In this document: positions 50,954 to 59,928 of the stretch, piece by piece
How the letters are laid out: every line of letters begins with the position of its first letter
Numbering within the stretch: position 1 is the stretch's first letter
IMG/VR virus record: IMGVR_UViG_3300032323_001800
Coordinates: 1 to 64,000 of that record
Strand: one strand, 5' to 3'
DNA length: 64,000 bases
Source: a virus
Program-made: the position numbers and the translations under genes
Notes under the pieces: generated by a model
Told to the model about the DNA's origin: nothing
The model's input: only the letters and a program-made list of their open reading frames with translations
The model's database searches: none

Positions 50954-51936
50954 CATATATTTTAGTAGATACTGCTAACACATTCTTCCGTGCTAGACAC
51001 GTAATTCGCGGCGATGCTGACATTAAGTTGGGCATGGCGTTTCACATCACTTTAAATTCCATCAAAAAAGCATGGAAAGACTTTGAGGGGAAACATGTAG
51101 TGTTCTGTCTCGAAGGTCGTAGTTGGCGTAAAGACTACTATGCTCCGTATAAACGTAATCGTTCGGATGCTCGTGCTGCGCTAACTCCTTCAGAACAAGA
51201 AGAAGATAAAATATTCTGGGAAGCATTTGATACATTCAAAGATTTCGTCACGGAAAAAACTAATTGTACAGTACTACAACATCCGCAACTAGAAGCAGAC
51301 GATTTGATTGCTGGATTTATTCAATCGCACCCAAACGATAATCATGTTATCATTTCAACTGATACCGACTTCGTTCAACTTATTGCCCCCAATGTAAAAC
51401 AATATAACGGTGTTCAGGAATGTACAATTACACATGAGGGATACTTTGATGACAAGGGCAAACGAATTATTGACAAGAAAACACAAGAAGCAAAAATTGC
51501 TCCTAACCCAGAATGGCTCTTGTTTGAAAAATGTATGCGTGGTGATACCAGTGATAATGTCTTCTCGGCGTATCCAGGTGTGCGTGTTAAAGGTACTAAA
51601 AACAAAGTTGGTCTTACTGAAGCGTTCGAAGATCGTAACAGCAAAGGATTTTCGTGGAACAATCTCATGCTACAGAGATGGACTGATCACGAAGGTCAAG
51701 AACATCGTGTGTTAGAAGACTATAATCGTAATCGACAATTGATCGATCTTACACAGCAGCCAGAAGATATTCGAGCAGTTATTAATGAAACTATTTCGTC
51801 TGCCACTCAAGCAGATAAAAATATTAGTCAAGTCGGTATCAGACTTATTAAGTTCTGCAATTTGTATGATCTTAAAAAAATTGCGGATCAAGCACAAGCA
51901 TATGCTGAACCATTAAATGCGAGGTATAAACAATGA
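50950..51936 (+). CDS. rnh: RNase H / 5'-3' flap exonuclease (T4 Rnh type)
   Basis: 328 residues. ILVDTANTFFRARHV, KRNRSD, LEADDLIAGFI and ISTDTDFVQLI place the acidic metal ligands of the FEN/5'-nuclease family, and FEKCMRGDTSDNVFSAYPGV is the C-terminal metal and helix-hairpin-helix part. T4 RNase H removes RNA primers from lagging-strand fragments. Near T4 length (305). Confidence 0.88.
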   Translation: MTYILVDTANTFFRARHVIRGDADIKLGMAFHITLNSIKKAWKDFEGKHVVFCLEGRSWRKDYYAPYKRNRSDARAALTPSEQEEDKIFWEAFDTFKDFVTEKTNCTVLQHPQLEADDLIAGFIQSHPNDNHVIISTDTDFVQLIAPNVKQYNGVQECTITHEGYFDDKGKRIIDKKTQEAKIAPNPEWLLFEKCMRGDTSDNVFSAYPGVRVKGTKNKVGLTEAFEDRNSKGFSWNNLMLQRWTDHEGQEHRVLEDYNRNRQLIDLTQQPEDIRAVINETISSATQADKNISQVGIRLIKFCNLYDLKKIADQAQAYAEPLNARYKQ

Positions 51937-52409
51937 CAGACTTACAGGCAAAAGCAGTAATTGAAAATAAATTTTGGATTGTCGAAAAAGATGGCGAGAA
52001 GTTTGCCACATTAAGAAAAAGCGATGATAATAGATTTGTTATGAGTAATGAAGCTGGGATTAAGATTTACGAAACAAAGAAAAGTTTAACTGATCAATTT
52101 GGCAAAGATTTCTTTGTTGCTAAAATTATCAAAGAAGCAACTAACTCACCGTTACAGGAAGTGCATGGTTACCCTAGTTCGTGTAATCCACATAATCCAA
52201 TGTATGACATTAAAAGAAAGTTGCCACTTTTTACCAAGAGTCAAGATAGTAAAAGTGTGTATTGCGCCGGTTATTATGTTATTAAGTTTGATAAAGGCTG
52301 GGTCAAGAGCCATTGTCCTAAATTAATAACTCTCCAGCGATACGAATATCAAGGGCCGTTTAAGACAGAACTTGAAATGAAACAAAGGTTATCTAATGTC
52401 TCGAAATGA
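51933..52409 (+). CDS. Conserved phage protein of unknown function
   Basis: 158 residues (FWIVEKDGEKFATLRKSDDN; VHGYPSSCNPHNPMYDIKRK; YYVIKFDKGWVKSHCPKLIT). Two halves with conserved Cys and aromatic residues. I recall it as common in marine T4-like phages; no role known. Overlaps both neighbours. Confidence 0.5.
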   Translation: MTDLQAKAVIENKFWIVEKDGEKFATLRKSDDNRFVMSNEAGIKIYETKKSLTDQFGKDFFVAKIIKEATNSPLQEVHGYPSSCNPHNPMYDIKRKLPLFTKSQDSKSVYCAGYYVIKFDKGWVKSHCPKLITLQRYEYQGPFKTELEMKQRLSNVSK

Positions 52410-52644
52410 TCTACCAATTAAACTTACTAGCGTTGAAAAAATAGTACAACGACTAGTTGCCGCTGAAAAAAGCAATCAAAAAGAAATTAGGCTCTCTGTT
52501 CAAGAAGCTCGTGAGATTGTGACCGATCTTAGTGTATTAACATCTAAATTGGGCAAACATATCGAAGATATACATCAAAAATTAGATAAAATCGAAGCTG
52601 CTAGTGCTCAACTCAATGTACAGATGGACGGAGGCACGTTCTGA
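52396..52644 (+). CDS. Coiled-coil phage protein
   Basis: 82 residues, two helices (VEKIVQRLVAAEKSNQKEIR; LTSKLGKHIEDIHQKLDKIE). Likely oligomeric. Overlaps the previous gene by 14 bases. A late-promoter-like box follows. Confidence 0.5.
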   Translation: MSRNDLPIKLTSVEKIVQRLVAAEKSNQKEIRLSVQEAREIVTDLSVLTSKLGKHIEDIHQKLDKIEAASAQLNVQMDGGTF

Positions 52645-52647
52645 GAA

Positions 52648-52655
52648 GATAAATA
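52648..52655 (+). promoter_or_regulatory. Candidate late promoter (GATAAATA)
   Basis: GATAAATA in the 39-base gap between two genes. The start would be near 52661, leaving a leader with AGAGAGAT before ATG 52684. It is not part of a coding end, so it is the cleanest of these boxes. Confidence 0.5.
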
Positions 52656-52683
52656 TATGCGTGTATTATAAAAGAGAGATTTG

Positions 52684-52971
52684 ATGAGCAGACCAAAACC
52701 TAAAGTGTTACTTGAACATGCAAATAAAGAAACTTATAGAATAGAACAGGTTCTTGAGTCTGAAGCCATTTGGGCTGTATTTTATAAAGATCAGCCATTT
52801 AACTTAAAAAGCGGCAGTTTAGTTTCAAGTTATCCTGGTCCTAAATATAAAAAAGTTTCCTTTTCAAATCCTGGTCACGCTAGAAATCTTGCAAAGAAAT
52901 TAAACAAAATGTTTAAAACAGAAGAGTTTAAAGTTTGCAAATTAACATCCGGTGAAGTTGTCGAGAAGTAA
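52684..52971 (+). CDS. Conserved small phage protein
   Basis: 95 residues, basic (PKPKVLLEHANKETYRIEQV; KKVSFSNPGHARNLAKKLNK). Alpha/beta pattern. Stop overlaps the next ATG (TAATG). Function unknown. Confidence 0.5.
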   Translation: MSRPKPKVLLEHANKETYRIEQVLESEAIWAVFYKDQPFNLKSGSLVSSYPGPKYKKVSFSNPGHARNLAKKLNKMFKTEEFKVCKLTSGEVVEK

Positions 52972-53360
52972 TGAATAAAAAATATGCTTTTACAGAAACA
53001 TTCTTAAAAGCTGCTAATATAAATCCAAACAGCGATTTAATACAAGAAAAAAAACTCCAATGGTGGTTCAATGTTCGTGATAAAGACGAAGGCGGTCTTC
53101 GTCTAACCGAAGATGGACTTACCTTTGTCCAAAACGATGCTGACATCAAAACATATACAATAAAGTTTCCCGGACATGTGACTTTAACTCCGCAGATACT
53201 TGTATGGTTAGACCAGCAAATTAAGTCCCCGTATCATGTTACTAAAAAAGAAATAACTGTTCTATCCGAAAAAGATGCTTTTGAGTTATATTTGTTCTCA
53301 GGCGATGTGAGAAAAATGGGATATTCCAAAGCACTGTCAAAACGATTAAACCAAGATTAA
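52971..53360 (+). CDS. Unknown phage protein
   Basis: 129 residues (LQWWFNVRDKDEGGLRLTED; YTIKFPGHVTLTPQILVWLD; then AFELYLFSGDVRKMGYSKAL). Beta-sheet start and helical end. No family known to me. Confidence 0.45.
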   Translation: MNKKYAFTETFLKAANINPNSDLIQEKKLQWWFNVRDKDEGGLRLTEDGLTFVQNDADIKTYTIKFPGHVTLTPQILVWLDQQIKSPYHVTKKEITVLSEKDAFELYLFSGDVRKMGYSKALSKRLNQD

Positions 53361-53398
53361 CCGTCCCTAATCGCAACAGGTTTAAATATTATGCTATT

Positions 53399-53668
53399 AT
53401 GATTACTATAAATCCTCTAGACCATCTTAACAAGAGAAAATTAAATTGGATTCCTGTTCAATTTTCCAAAACAAAACTCTCTCAAATTTCAAATATTGAG
53501 AAAGTAGATGAATGGATTAAATATCGCCTTAGTGGGAGATATTGTATAGCATCATATCCTCATCTTGACCGAGATGAGAAATCTAAAACAGCCACTTTTG
53601 TGGCCTTTGAAGAAGAAAAAGAACTAACATACTTTATGTTAGCATGTCCATACCTAAGGAGTATTTAA
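53399..53668 (+). CDS. Unknown phage protein
   Basis: 89 residues, aromatic (INPLDHLNKRKLNWIPVQFS; RYCIASYPHLDRDEKSKTAT). A TTTAAATA box at 53381-53388 lies just upstream and no clear ribosome site is seen. Its stop directly abuts the next ATG. Confidence 0.45.
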   Translation: MITINPLDHLNKRKLNWIPVQFSKTKLSQISNIEKVDEWIKYRLSGRYCIASYPHLDRDEKSKTATFVAFEEEKELTYFMLACPYLRSI

Positions 53669-53908
53669 ATGACAGACGAAGTTAAACAAAACGAAGCAGA
53701 AGCACAGAAGCAGATGGCCGCTCAACCTCAAGCTGAACAGCCAAGTACTGATCTAACAATCTCAGATCTAAATGCTTTAAAGACAGTAATCGATGTTGCC
53801 ACACAACGCGGTGCGTTTAAGGCAGCAGAAATGGAAGCGGTAGGTAAAGTTTATAACAAACTAAACAACTTTTTAGCAACTGTGGCACCTGCTAAAGAAG
53901 GACAATAA
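53669..53908 (+). CDS. Conserved small phage protein (virion type)
   Basis: 79 residues: a Gln/Ala-rich flexible start and a helical body (ISDLNALKTVIDVATQRGAF). This pattern is well kept among marine T4-like phages as I recall; role unknown. Confidence 0.5.
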   Translation: MTDEVKQNEAEAQKQMAAQPQAEQPSTDLTISDLNALKTVIDVATQRGAFKAAEMEAVGKVYNKLNNFLATVAPAKEGQ

Positions 53909-53910
53909 TC

Positions 53911-54564
53911 ATGAAAACATTAAAGCATATCGGTAGAATTAAATCAACCGGTGAAAAAGTTCTAGTAGCATTTAGAACAATCCCAGGAGATTCGTCGTTT
54001 GCTCTTGTTGTTACTGTTGGTTCTTTAACAGCACCGCAACATGATGCTATCATAAATCTTGTAGAAACTGATCAAGCCCAAGATGCGTTTGAATTCGGTG
54101 AAGTGTTGGCTATCAGACATTTCCCAGAAGGCGGACTTATGTTGCCAGTGTTAAGTCAATTAGGAAAACTACAAAAAGTAGGAACTTCGGATATATTGAT
54201 TACACCAACATCCGACGAAGGTAAAACGATTCCGTTAAGTGATCTTAACACAATTATTGCTGAACAGAAGAACTGTGCTGTTGATGATCTATGCAATTTT
54301 GTTTCAGGTGCGCCATCAACCGAAGTACGCACTGCTGCTAAAGTTAATGAAGTGCCTAAGACCAAAGAACCGGCTATCGAAGAGTCAGCTGTACTTAAAG
54401 CAGCAAACAACGAAGTATTAGATGATAAATCCATTGCTCGTTCATATCGTAGCCAGGCAGATGCTATGTATAAAGAAGCTGCTAGATTACGTAAAGAAGC
54501 TGATTCATTAGATCCACCGCAGAAGAAAACAACTTCAAAGGTAAAAGAAACCGAAGGTGCCTAA
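53911..54564 (+). CDS. Unknown phage protein with disordered tail
   Basis: 217 residues. A compact first part (VLVAFRTIPGDSSFALVVTV; AFEFGEVLAIRHFPEGGLML) and a charged helical, probably flexible second half (SYRSQADAMYKEAARLRKEA). No enzyme motif. Overlaps the next gene by 8 bases. Confidence 0.45.
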   Translation: MKTLKHIGRIKSTGEKVLVAFRTIPGDSSFALVVTVGSLTAPQHDAIINLVETDQAQDAFEFGEVLAIRHFPEGGLMLPVLSQLGKLQKVGTSDILITPTSDEGKTIPLSDLNTIIAEQKNCAVDDLCNFVSGAPSTEVRTAAKVNEVPKTKEPAIEESAVLKAANNEVLDDKSIARSYRSQADAMYKEAARLRKEADSLDPPQKKTTSKVKETEGA

Positions 54565-54871
54565 AAAATTATTCAAGCCACCAAAAGACGTTATCCAAGA
54601 GTGGCCTGAAATCTTTGAAGACCTTTATATGAGCACTATTCCTATTTCATATATGCATAGTGTGGAAATAGAGTTTGACGATGGCAGGATTTGGGAAATT
54701 AATGTCGCTGAACAACTGGAACTAAACGAAGCTGAGATTGTGGCGAAAAAGTTAATCGAAGCATTCAGAGAATATCAAAACGAAATTCATAATATGAATT
54801 TTAGAGTAGATATCGAAAAATTAAAAAATGATGTAATTAATTCAACGAAAGGTATACTAGGTAACAAATGA
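54557..54871 (+). CDS. Conserved small phage protein, GTG start
   Basis: 104 residues from GTG 54557 (EWPEIFEDLYMSTIPISYMH; VEIEFDDGRIWEINVAEQLE). An alpha/beta protein I recall from several T4-like phages. Overlaps thyX by 4 bases. Function unknown. Confidence 0.5.
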   Translation: MPKKLFKPPKDVIQEWPEIFEDLYMSTIPISYMHSVEIEFDDGRIWEINVAEQLELNEAEIVAKKLIEAFREYQNEIHNMNFRVDIEKLKNDVINSTKGILGNK

Positions 54872-55554
54872 ATGTTAAACTTTTATCATATTCCCAACCA
54901 ACAGGCGAGTTTGCAGACATGGGCCTCAAAGATGCGCAAGAACTCATTGCGTATTGCGCCCGTGTCAGCAATCCCAGCAACCAGTTTAACACCGAGACAT
55001 CAGAGAAACTCATCCGATACTTGGTCAAACACGCACACTGGTCACCACTCGAAATGGTCAGCGCCTGCATTGAGATCGAAACCACAAGAGATATCGCCAG
55101 ACAGATCCTCAGACACAGAAGTTTTAGTTTCCAAGAATTCAGTCAGCGATATGCTGATCCTACTACAGACCTCTCGTTCGTGGTTAGAGAAGCACGGAAG
55201 CAAGATCCAAAAAACAGACAGAACTCGATCGCATTGGAGCCTACAATCGGCGATGCAATGTTACAGGACCAATGGAGAGATAAGCAGCTCGAACTTATCA
55301 AACTCGCAGCAGACACTTACAAGTGGGCTGTCGATAACGGCATAGCTAAAGAACAAGCTCGATCTGTTCTACCGGAAGGTAATACCGTAAGCCGATTATA
55401 CATGAACGGAACTCTGCGCTCATGGATACACTTCATTCAGTTACGGTCTGGGAATGGGACACAACTAGAGCATCAAAGAATTGCCATTGCGTGTGCCGAA
55501 GTAATTACTAAGGTATTTCCTATGAGCAAGGAATTCGTTGAAACAGATCAATAA
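54868..55554 (+). CDS. thyX: Flavin-dependent thymidylate synthase ThyX
   Basis: 228 residues. RHRSFSFQEFSQRY at 82-95 is the ThyX motif RHRxxSxNxxSxR-Y with Gln for Asn. ThyX uses FAD and NADPH to methylate dUMP. The gene is richer in G/C and C-ending codons than its neighbours, giving a long open second frame that is not credible as a gene. Its stop overlaps the convergent minus-strand gene by 7 bases. Confidence 0.92.
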   Translation: MNVKLLSYSQPTGEFADMGLKDAQELIAYCARVSNPSNQFNTETSEKLIRYLVKHAHWSPLEMVSACIEIETTRDIARQILRHRSFSFQEFSQRYADPTTDLSFVVREARKQDPKNRQNSIALEPTIGDAMLQDQWRDKQLELIKLAADTYKWAVDNGIAKEQARSVLPEGNTVSRLYMNGTLRSWIHFIQLRSGNGTQLEHQRIAIACAEVITKVFPMSKEFVETDQ

Positions 55555-56939
55555 CTTTTACAAAGATTATAGAATTCTGTCATTTCGGGGAACGTTTTTA
55601 AAAAATTCGTTCCTCTTCTCTTATCGTGTTCATCAACAAACATAATAAAATCTTTTCTATTATTAATTTGATTACTACCAAGTTTGGATTGATATACAGA
55701 CAAGAGTCTTTCTAATTTTTGAATTTCAGAATTATAAAATCCAAGATCATACATTGTTGCTATCTGATCGTTTATATTTTCTAAAAAATTCTCTGTTAAT
55801 ATACCAACTGATTGATGAGGAGGATTATTTAGATACGGTATATCTAACACAACCATACGCTTGTCAAATTGTTTCCTTAACACAAATTTAAGAATTGTTT
55901 CATACCATGTAAGTTTGCCATACTTAACATTTAACGCAGCAACATCATTTAAGAACTTGTTGTATGAAGTTACAGATAACGCATTATATGTACTCATAAT
56001 TCCTAATTTTGATTTAGGAACAGTTGAAAGATATTTCTCACAATTTACTAACCATTGATTATAATCTAAACCGTGTCTAATATATTCCGCTGCTTGGCCA
56101 TAGGCTTCGCAACTTGTATAAATTATTAAACTTTTTACTGCGTTTTGTTTTTTTATTAATTGAAGTTTTTTTATAAACTTATCAAACAACTCATCAGGCA
56201 CACAGAAATTAGAATTTATACTCAGTTCTAATTGTGTATTGGGATTAGAAATTATATAATCCAATACCTGAAACGTGTGCTTTGATAACAGGGGTTCTCC
56301 CCCAGTAATTCTAAATGTATGTAAGTCAGGATATAACGACGGCCACCACTGCCAAAAAGCATCTACATACGGATTTTCCTCTCTTTCAGGAATAGGCTCT
56401 TTGTTTTGAATTTTAATCCAGTTAAGATTATTAAATTGTGTAGATGTAGGATACGGGCCGTGTTCTTTTATTTCTTCCATCCACTTACTGCTGACATCGG
56501 GCGAACAGTAAGAACATTTAAAATTACAAACATTACTAAATGAAACTTCTAAATATTTAGGATTGATCGACTCAGTTGAACCAGCAGTTAATACATCATC
56601 AATAAATGGTCTTGACCACGGTTCATAACTTTTTAAAACTCTATCGCTGAGAAGTTCTCCAGCATCTTCAACTTTCCAGCAATAATCACATTCTTTAGGT
56701 CTAATGCCATTTAACATTTCTTCACGTATTGATTTTTTAAAAGATGTGTTGTGCAATGCGCTAGGATCTTTTTGTATTTCAGAGATAGGAATAACGTGAG
56801 TTCTAGGATGATGGCAACTATGTGTATGCCCTACTCCTAAATGAAGAGTAGTTTGTGTCCATTTAGCTGTACAGAAACTAGGGCTAATTGAATCTAATTG
56901 TTTTTTATAATCAATTCTGTCTTGAGACCATTTGTTCAT
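55548..56939 (-). CDS. Radical SAM protein, twitch/SPASM-like
   Basis: 463 residues. CNFKCSYC (radical SAM cluster) near residue 137 and ITGGEPLLSKHTF near residue 212. Before it, SFCTAKWTQTTLHLGVGHTH and Cys/His-rich sequence (CDYCWKVEDAG) may bind a second cluster. I recall such twitch-type radical SAM proteins in marine phages near tail-fibre genes. Substrate unknown; protein or sugar modification is possible. Last gene of the minus-strand operon, overlapping the one upstream by 29 bases. Confidence 0.75.
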   Translation of the reverse strand: MNKWSQDRIDYKKQLDSISPSFCTAKWTQTTLHLGVGHTHSCHHPRTHVIPISEIQKDPSALHNTSFKKSIREEMLNGIRPKECDYCWKVEDAGELLSDRVLKSYEPWSRPFIDDVLTAGSTESINPKYLEVSFSNVCNFKCSYCSPDVSSKWMEEIKEHGPYPTSTQFNNLNWIKIQNKEPIPEREENPYVDAFWQWWPSLYPDLHTFRITGGEPLLSKHTFQVLDYIISNPNTQLELSINSNFCVPDELFDKFIKKLQLIKKQNAVKSLIIYTSCEAYGQAAEYIRHGLDYNQWLVNCEKYLSTVPKSKLGIMSTYNALSVTSYNKFLNDVAALNVKYGKLTWYETILKFVLRKQFDKRMVVLDIPYLNNPPHQSVGILTENFLENINDQIATMYDLGFYNSEIQKLERLLSVYQSKLGSNQINNRKDFIMFVDEHDKRRGTNFLKTFPEMTEFYNLCKSY

Positions 56940-57594
56940 ACTTGTCTTTTAACCATTTGAAATCGTTAATCTTTTTAAGTATTAACGGTCTATCTTTATT
57001 TGCAGTTCCAAATTCTCTACCAAATTTTGCACCTGATTCTACGAATTCGGCATTCTCAACATTATTAAATTTAGAACACCAGATATCTAATCGGTATTCG
57101 TCTTCGCTGTTATTTCTATTAGGAATAATTCCCGAACTAAGTTTGGTACATTCTCTAACAGCAGTTCGCCATGCTTGGAATGGAGTTGAATTAAATTTAT
57201 GTATGCTTAATAATTTTTTAACTATATGTATATGCCCGTTAAATGATGTTGTAAAATCAATCACATCTTTATCTACAAAAAGGCTACGTTGAAAGACCTT
57301 TACTCCACCATGACCATATTCTAGATCATTTACAGGATTTTTTGATCGGAACACATATATTTTATTTTTTTCTTTTACACTATCATATACATCATTTAAT
57401 GAAAAATCTAAAAGATAGTTATCCGAATCAACAACCATAAATTGATCAGTGAATGATTTCGATGCACATGCTTTATGCGATTCTGCTATAGAAGTGATTG
57501 TATTCAATCGTTGAATCGTTGGCAATACACTCTTTGCTTTTGCAAAGTTTTCTTCTGCGTTTGAATCATCGTAATTTAAAAAGAATTTTTCCAC
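56911..57594 (-). CDS. Glycosyltransferase-like protein, paralogue A
   Basis: 227 residues. FMVVDSDNYLL carries a DxD-type motif. DDSNAEENFAKAKS, YGHGGVKVF, TPFQAWRTAVRECTKL and RLDIWCSKF match the next upstream gene residue for residue in many places, so the two are ancient tandem duplicates; this one is shorter by about 80 residues. Likely a retaining-type sugar transferase, target unknown. Confidence 0.55.
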   Translation of the reverse strand: MEKFFLNYDDSNAEENFAKAKSVLPTIQRLNTITSIAESHKACASKSFTDQFMVVDSDNYLLDFSLNDVYDSVKEKNKIYVFRSKNPVNDLEYGHGGVKVFQRSLFVDKDVIDFTTSFNGHIHIVKKLLSIHKFNSTPFQAWRTAVRECTKLSSGIIPNRNNSEDEYRLDIWCSKFNNVENAEFVESGAKFGREFGTANKDRPLILKKINDFKWLKDKYEQMVSRQN

Positions 57595-58493
57595 AAATTA
57601 TCTCTATTATAATATGTTCTACCTAGTTCTATTGATTCGTTATAAAGATCAATTAAACATAAACTTTGATTAGCATCGAAGTTAGCCCAATTTAAGCCTA
57701 ATTTAAGTTTTATCTGATGGCCGGTTTTTGTAATTTCTTCTTGACATCCAACTAAATTAGTTTCAAAGTGTTTTGCTATGTCATTATATATCTGTGCCAA
57801 TACTTCAAAATCTCTAACCTGCACATAATCCCAATTAGGATCATGTAACATCAAAGATCCCTGTCTTGCTCCTAATATAGAAAACAAACCATTTTTAGCA
57901 TGTGCGCCAATTGAAGACCAAATTCTTAGTCTGTGTATGTTGTGCCAATACACGTCAGAAGAAATATTTTGCGGTTGAACTTTGATTCCATTTTTAGTAA
58001 GCATCTTAACGCCTTCGCGAAAACCTGCTCTCCATGCTTGGAACGGGGTTTCATTCATAATGCTATCGCTGAATACAAGAGGAAAATTTTTGTAACCATC
58101 TTCCCAACAAAAATCAATTTGTGATCCGTTTGATTCAGCAGACTCGTGCGTCAGCATATTATTAACAAACGATTTACTCCAGATCTTAAGACCACCATTG
58201 CCATATTTTAAACCGTTTATAACATTATTCGCACACCAACTGAAAACTTTTACTTCATCAGTAATATCTAAATTTAAATCTAAAAACTTAGTGTGTATTT
58301 GATTGTCACCATCGACTGTTACAAACCATTCAGTATCTGACAGTTGAGCAGCAGCTTTATGGGCAGCATCTGACCCTTTAACTCCATGCACACGCTTTGC
58401 CCAAGGTGCTTTGTTTAATAAGTCAGCATAATTAATTTCAGCATTAGGCTCGTCGTAACTAATGTAGATTATATCAATTTCAGATATTTTCAT
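57576..58493 (-). CDS. Glycosyltransferase-like protein, paralogue B
   Basis: 305 residues from ATG 58493, whose ATGA overlaps the upstream stop; an in-frame ATG four codons earlier is less likely. FVTVDGDNQIH gives the DxD; then YGNGGLKIWSKSF, TPFQAWRAGFREGVKM and RLRIWSSIGAH. It shares these blocks with paralogue A. A C-terminal extension (NWDYVQVRDFEVLAQIYNDI) is found only here. Confidence 0.6.
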   Translation of the reverse strand: MKISEIDIIYISYDEPNAEINYADLLNKAPWAKRVHGVKGSDAAHKAAAQLSDTEWFVTVDGDNQIHTKFLDLNLDITDEVKVFSWCANNVINGLKYGNGGLKIWSKSFVNNMLTHESAESNGSQIDFCWEDGYKNFPLVFSDSIMNETPFQAWRAGFREGVKMLTKNGIKVQPQNISSDVYWHNIHRLRIWSSIGAHAKNGLFSILGARQGSLMLHDPNWDYVQVRDFEVLAQIYNDIAKHFETNLVGCQEEITKTGHQIKLKLGLNWANFDANQSLCLIDLYNESIELGRTYYNRDNLWKNSF

Positions 58494-59083
58494 TCGAAAG
58501 CACATCCATATGTTTTAAATGTTTTTCTTGTATAAAAACTTAAATTAGAACTATAAAGAAAATCAAAATCTATTTTACTGATACGAGAAATAACTTCGTT
58601 AGTATCATTTAGATCTTCAAAATTAAATTTAAATGATTCATACAATACATTTATATCATCTTTTTTAGTAGCATATACTGTTATGCTACTTTCTTTTTTA
58701 TCGATAAGATCTTTTTTAGATCCGTTATATGTTACTATTAAATGCGGGATGTTATCTATAGAACATATTTTTAAAACAACATCAAATAAACTTATTGTTT
58801 CTAATCTCACAAACGGGATTTTATAAAAAGAATTATAGTCTGAATCTAATTGTATATCAAATTTATCAACTACTTTTAAGAGAGAACTATCGAGGTCTAT
58901 TTTGTAATTAGACATCTTTTTATTGCACAATAAAAAATCTTGATATAGCTCTATATAATTTTCAGTTACAACAATAAACGATTCATTGACATTTATGTTA
59001 TCGGTTGGATTAACCGACGATAAAGACCGTATATCACCGGTGCTGCTATTATATACAAAATAAAATTTATCTTCAGATGTCAT
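58490..59083 (-). CDS. Unknown protein of the glycosyltransferase operon
   Basis: 197 residues, rich in Asp, Ser, Ile and Phe (KFYFVYNSSTGDIRSLSSVN; NLSFYTRKTFKTYGCAFE). No DxD or other catalytic motif. Overlaps neighbours by 4 bases on both sides, so it belongs to the operon. Function unknown. Confidence 0.5.
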   Translation of the reverse strand: MTSEDKFYFVYNSSTGDIRSLSSVNPTDNINVNESFIVVTENYIELYQDFLLCNKKMSNYKIDLDSSLLKVVDKFDIQLDSDYNSFYKIPFVRLETISLFDVVLKICSIDNIPHLIVTYNGSKKDLIDKKESSITVYATKKDDINVLYESFKFNFEDLNDTNEVISRISKIDFDFLYSSNLSFYTRKTFKTYGCAFE

Positions 59084-59928
59084 AATTTAAAATTTAATTT
59101 CATTTTTTGATTATATCCGTCAAACAAATTAGAAAAATCTAAATCTTTTTCAACATAATGTATTATGTCGTATTGATGGAATGAACCTATTTTATACTCA
59201 TCAATATTATTTGTGTAAAACCCAATGTCTCGAGACCACTTAAATATTGGAGTTTTTAAATTTTGAATCATTGGTTTCATATGAACAAACTTAGGAAACT
59301 CTAACGGATGTGATATTTGATCTTGTATATCCAACAACTGTGCCGCTAAAGAAAAGATTTCGTCCGTGCCCATTTCGTTTGGCTTTTCTTTTTCTAAAAA
59401 CATATTTTTAAATTCTTCTTTTTGATTTGTAATGGCCTGTACCAACTCAAAAAAATCTCGAACCATATAAGATTCTTTTTTAAAAAATGTGTATGCTGAA
59501 TACAAATTAGGCAAATTGTTTTCTTTATAGATTTTCCTATAATAATCGCTGGTTACTATTTCATTTCTGTAAGTCAATACATTAGATGCTATATACATTT
59601 CGCAGTTTTCAACAAAATAATCAATCCAATGGCTAGTATCTCTCATAAAAATCATATCAGCATCTAAACACACTGTATGTTTCCATGGTGAAATTTTATT
59701 CATATAGGATCGACCGTCCCAGTGAGTTTGCTTGTCCCAGTATTCAACTTTATCAAACGCCCATGAGGTTTTATATAATTCAAGTTTTTTTACGTTATCA
59801 GTTACTAACGCAACATTATCGTATCCTGCCTTTTGAGTTCGTTTTATAGACAACGCCAATAGATGAGCCATAGCATGGTAATCATGAATTCCGTCATCCG
59901 ATACTATTATTAAATAACCAAAACTCAC
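59080..59928 (-). CDS. Glycosyltransferase, GT8-like
   Basis: 282 residues. Starts GYLIIVSDDGIHDYHAMAHL; TVCLDADMIFMRD has the DxD of family-8-like (nucleotide-sugar, metal-dependent) transferases and KMYIASNVLTYRNEI-like sequence follows. EMGTDEIFSLAAQLLDIQDQ fits the later acceptor region. Probably modifies a surface or virion glycan. Confidence 0.6.
   Translation of the reverse strand: MSFGYLIIVSDDGIHDYHAMAHLLALSIKRTQKAGYDNVALVTDNVKKLELYKTSWAFDKVEYWDKQTHWDGRSYMNKISPWKHTVCLDADMIFMRDTSHWIDYFVENCEMYIASNVLTYRNEIVTSDYYRKIYKENNLPNLYSAYTFFKKESYMVRDFFELVQAITNQKEEFKNMFLEKEKPNEMGTDEIFSLAAQLLDIQDQISHPLEFPKFVHMKPMIQNLKTPIFKWSRDIGFYTNNIDEYKIGSFHQYDIIHYVEKDLDFSNLFDGYNQKMKLNFKL

Noticed and set aside
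54872-55345. 157-codon plus-strand frame overlapping thyX
   Set aside because: It lies within the confident ThyX gene, has no ribosome site and reads as Ser/Thr/Arg-rich nonsense. The higher G/C of thyX explains the long open frame.
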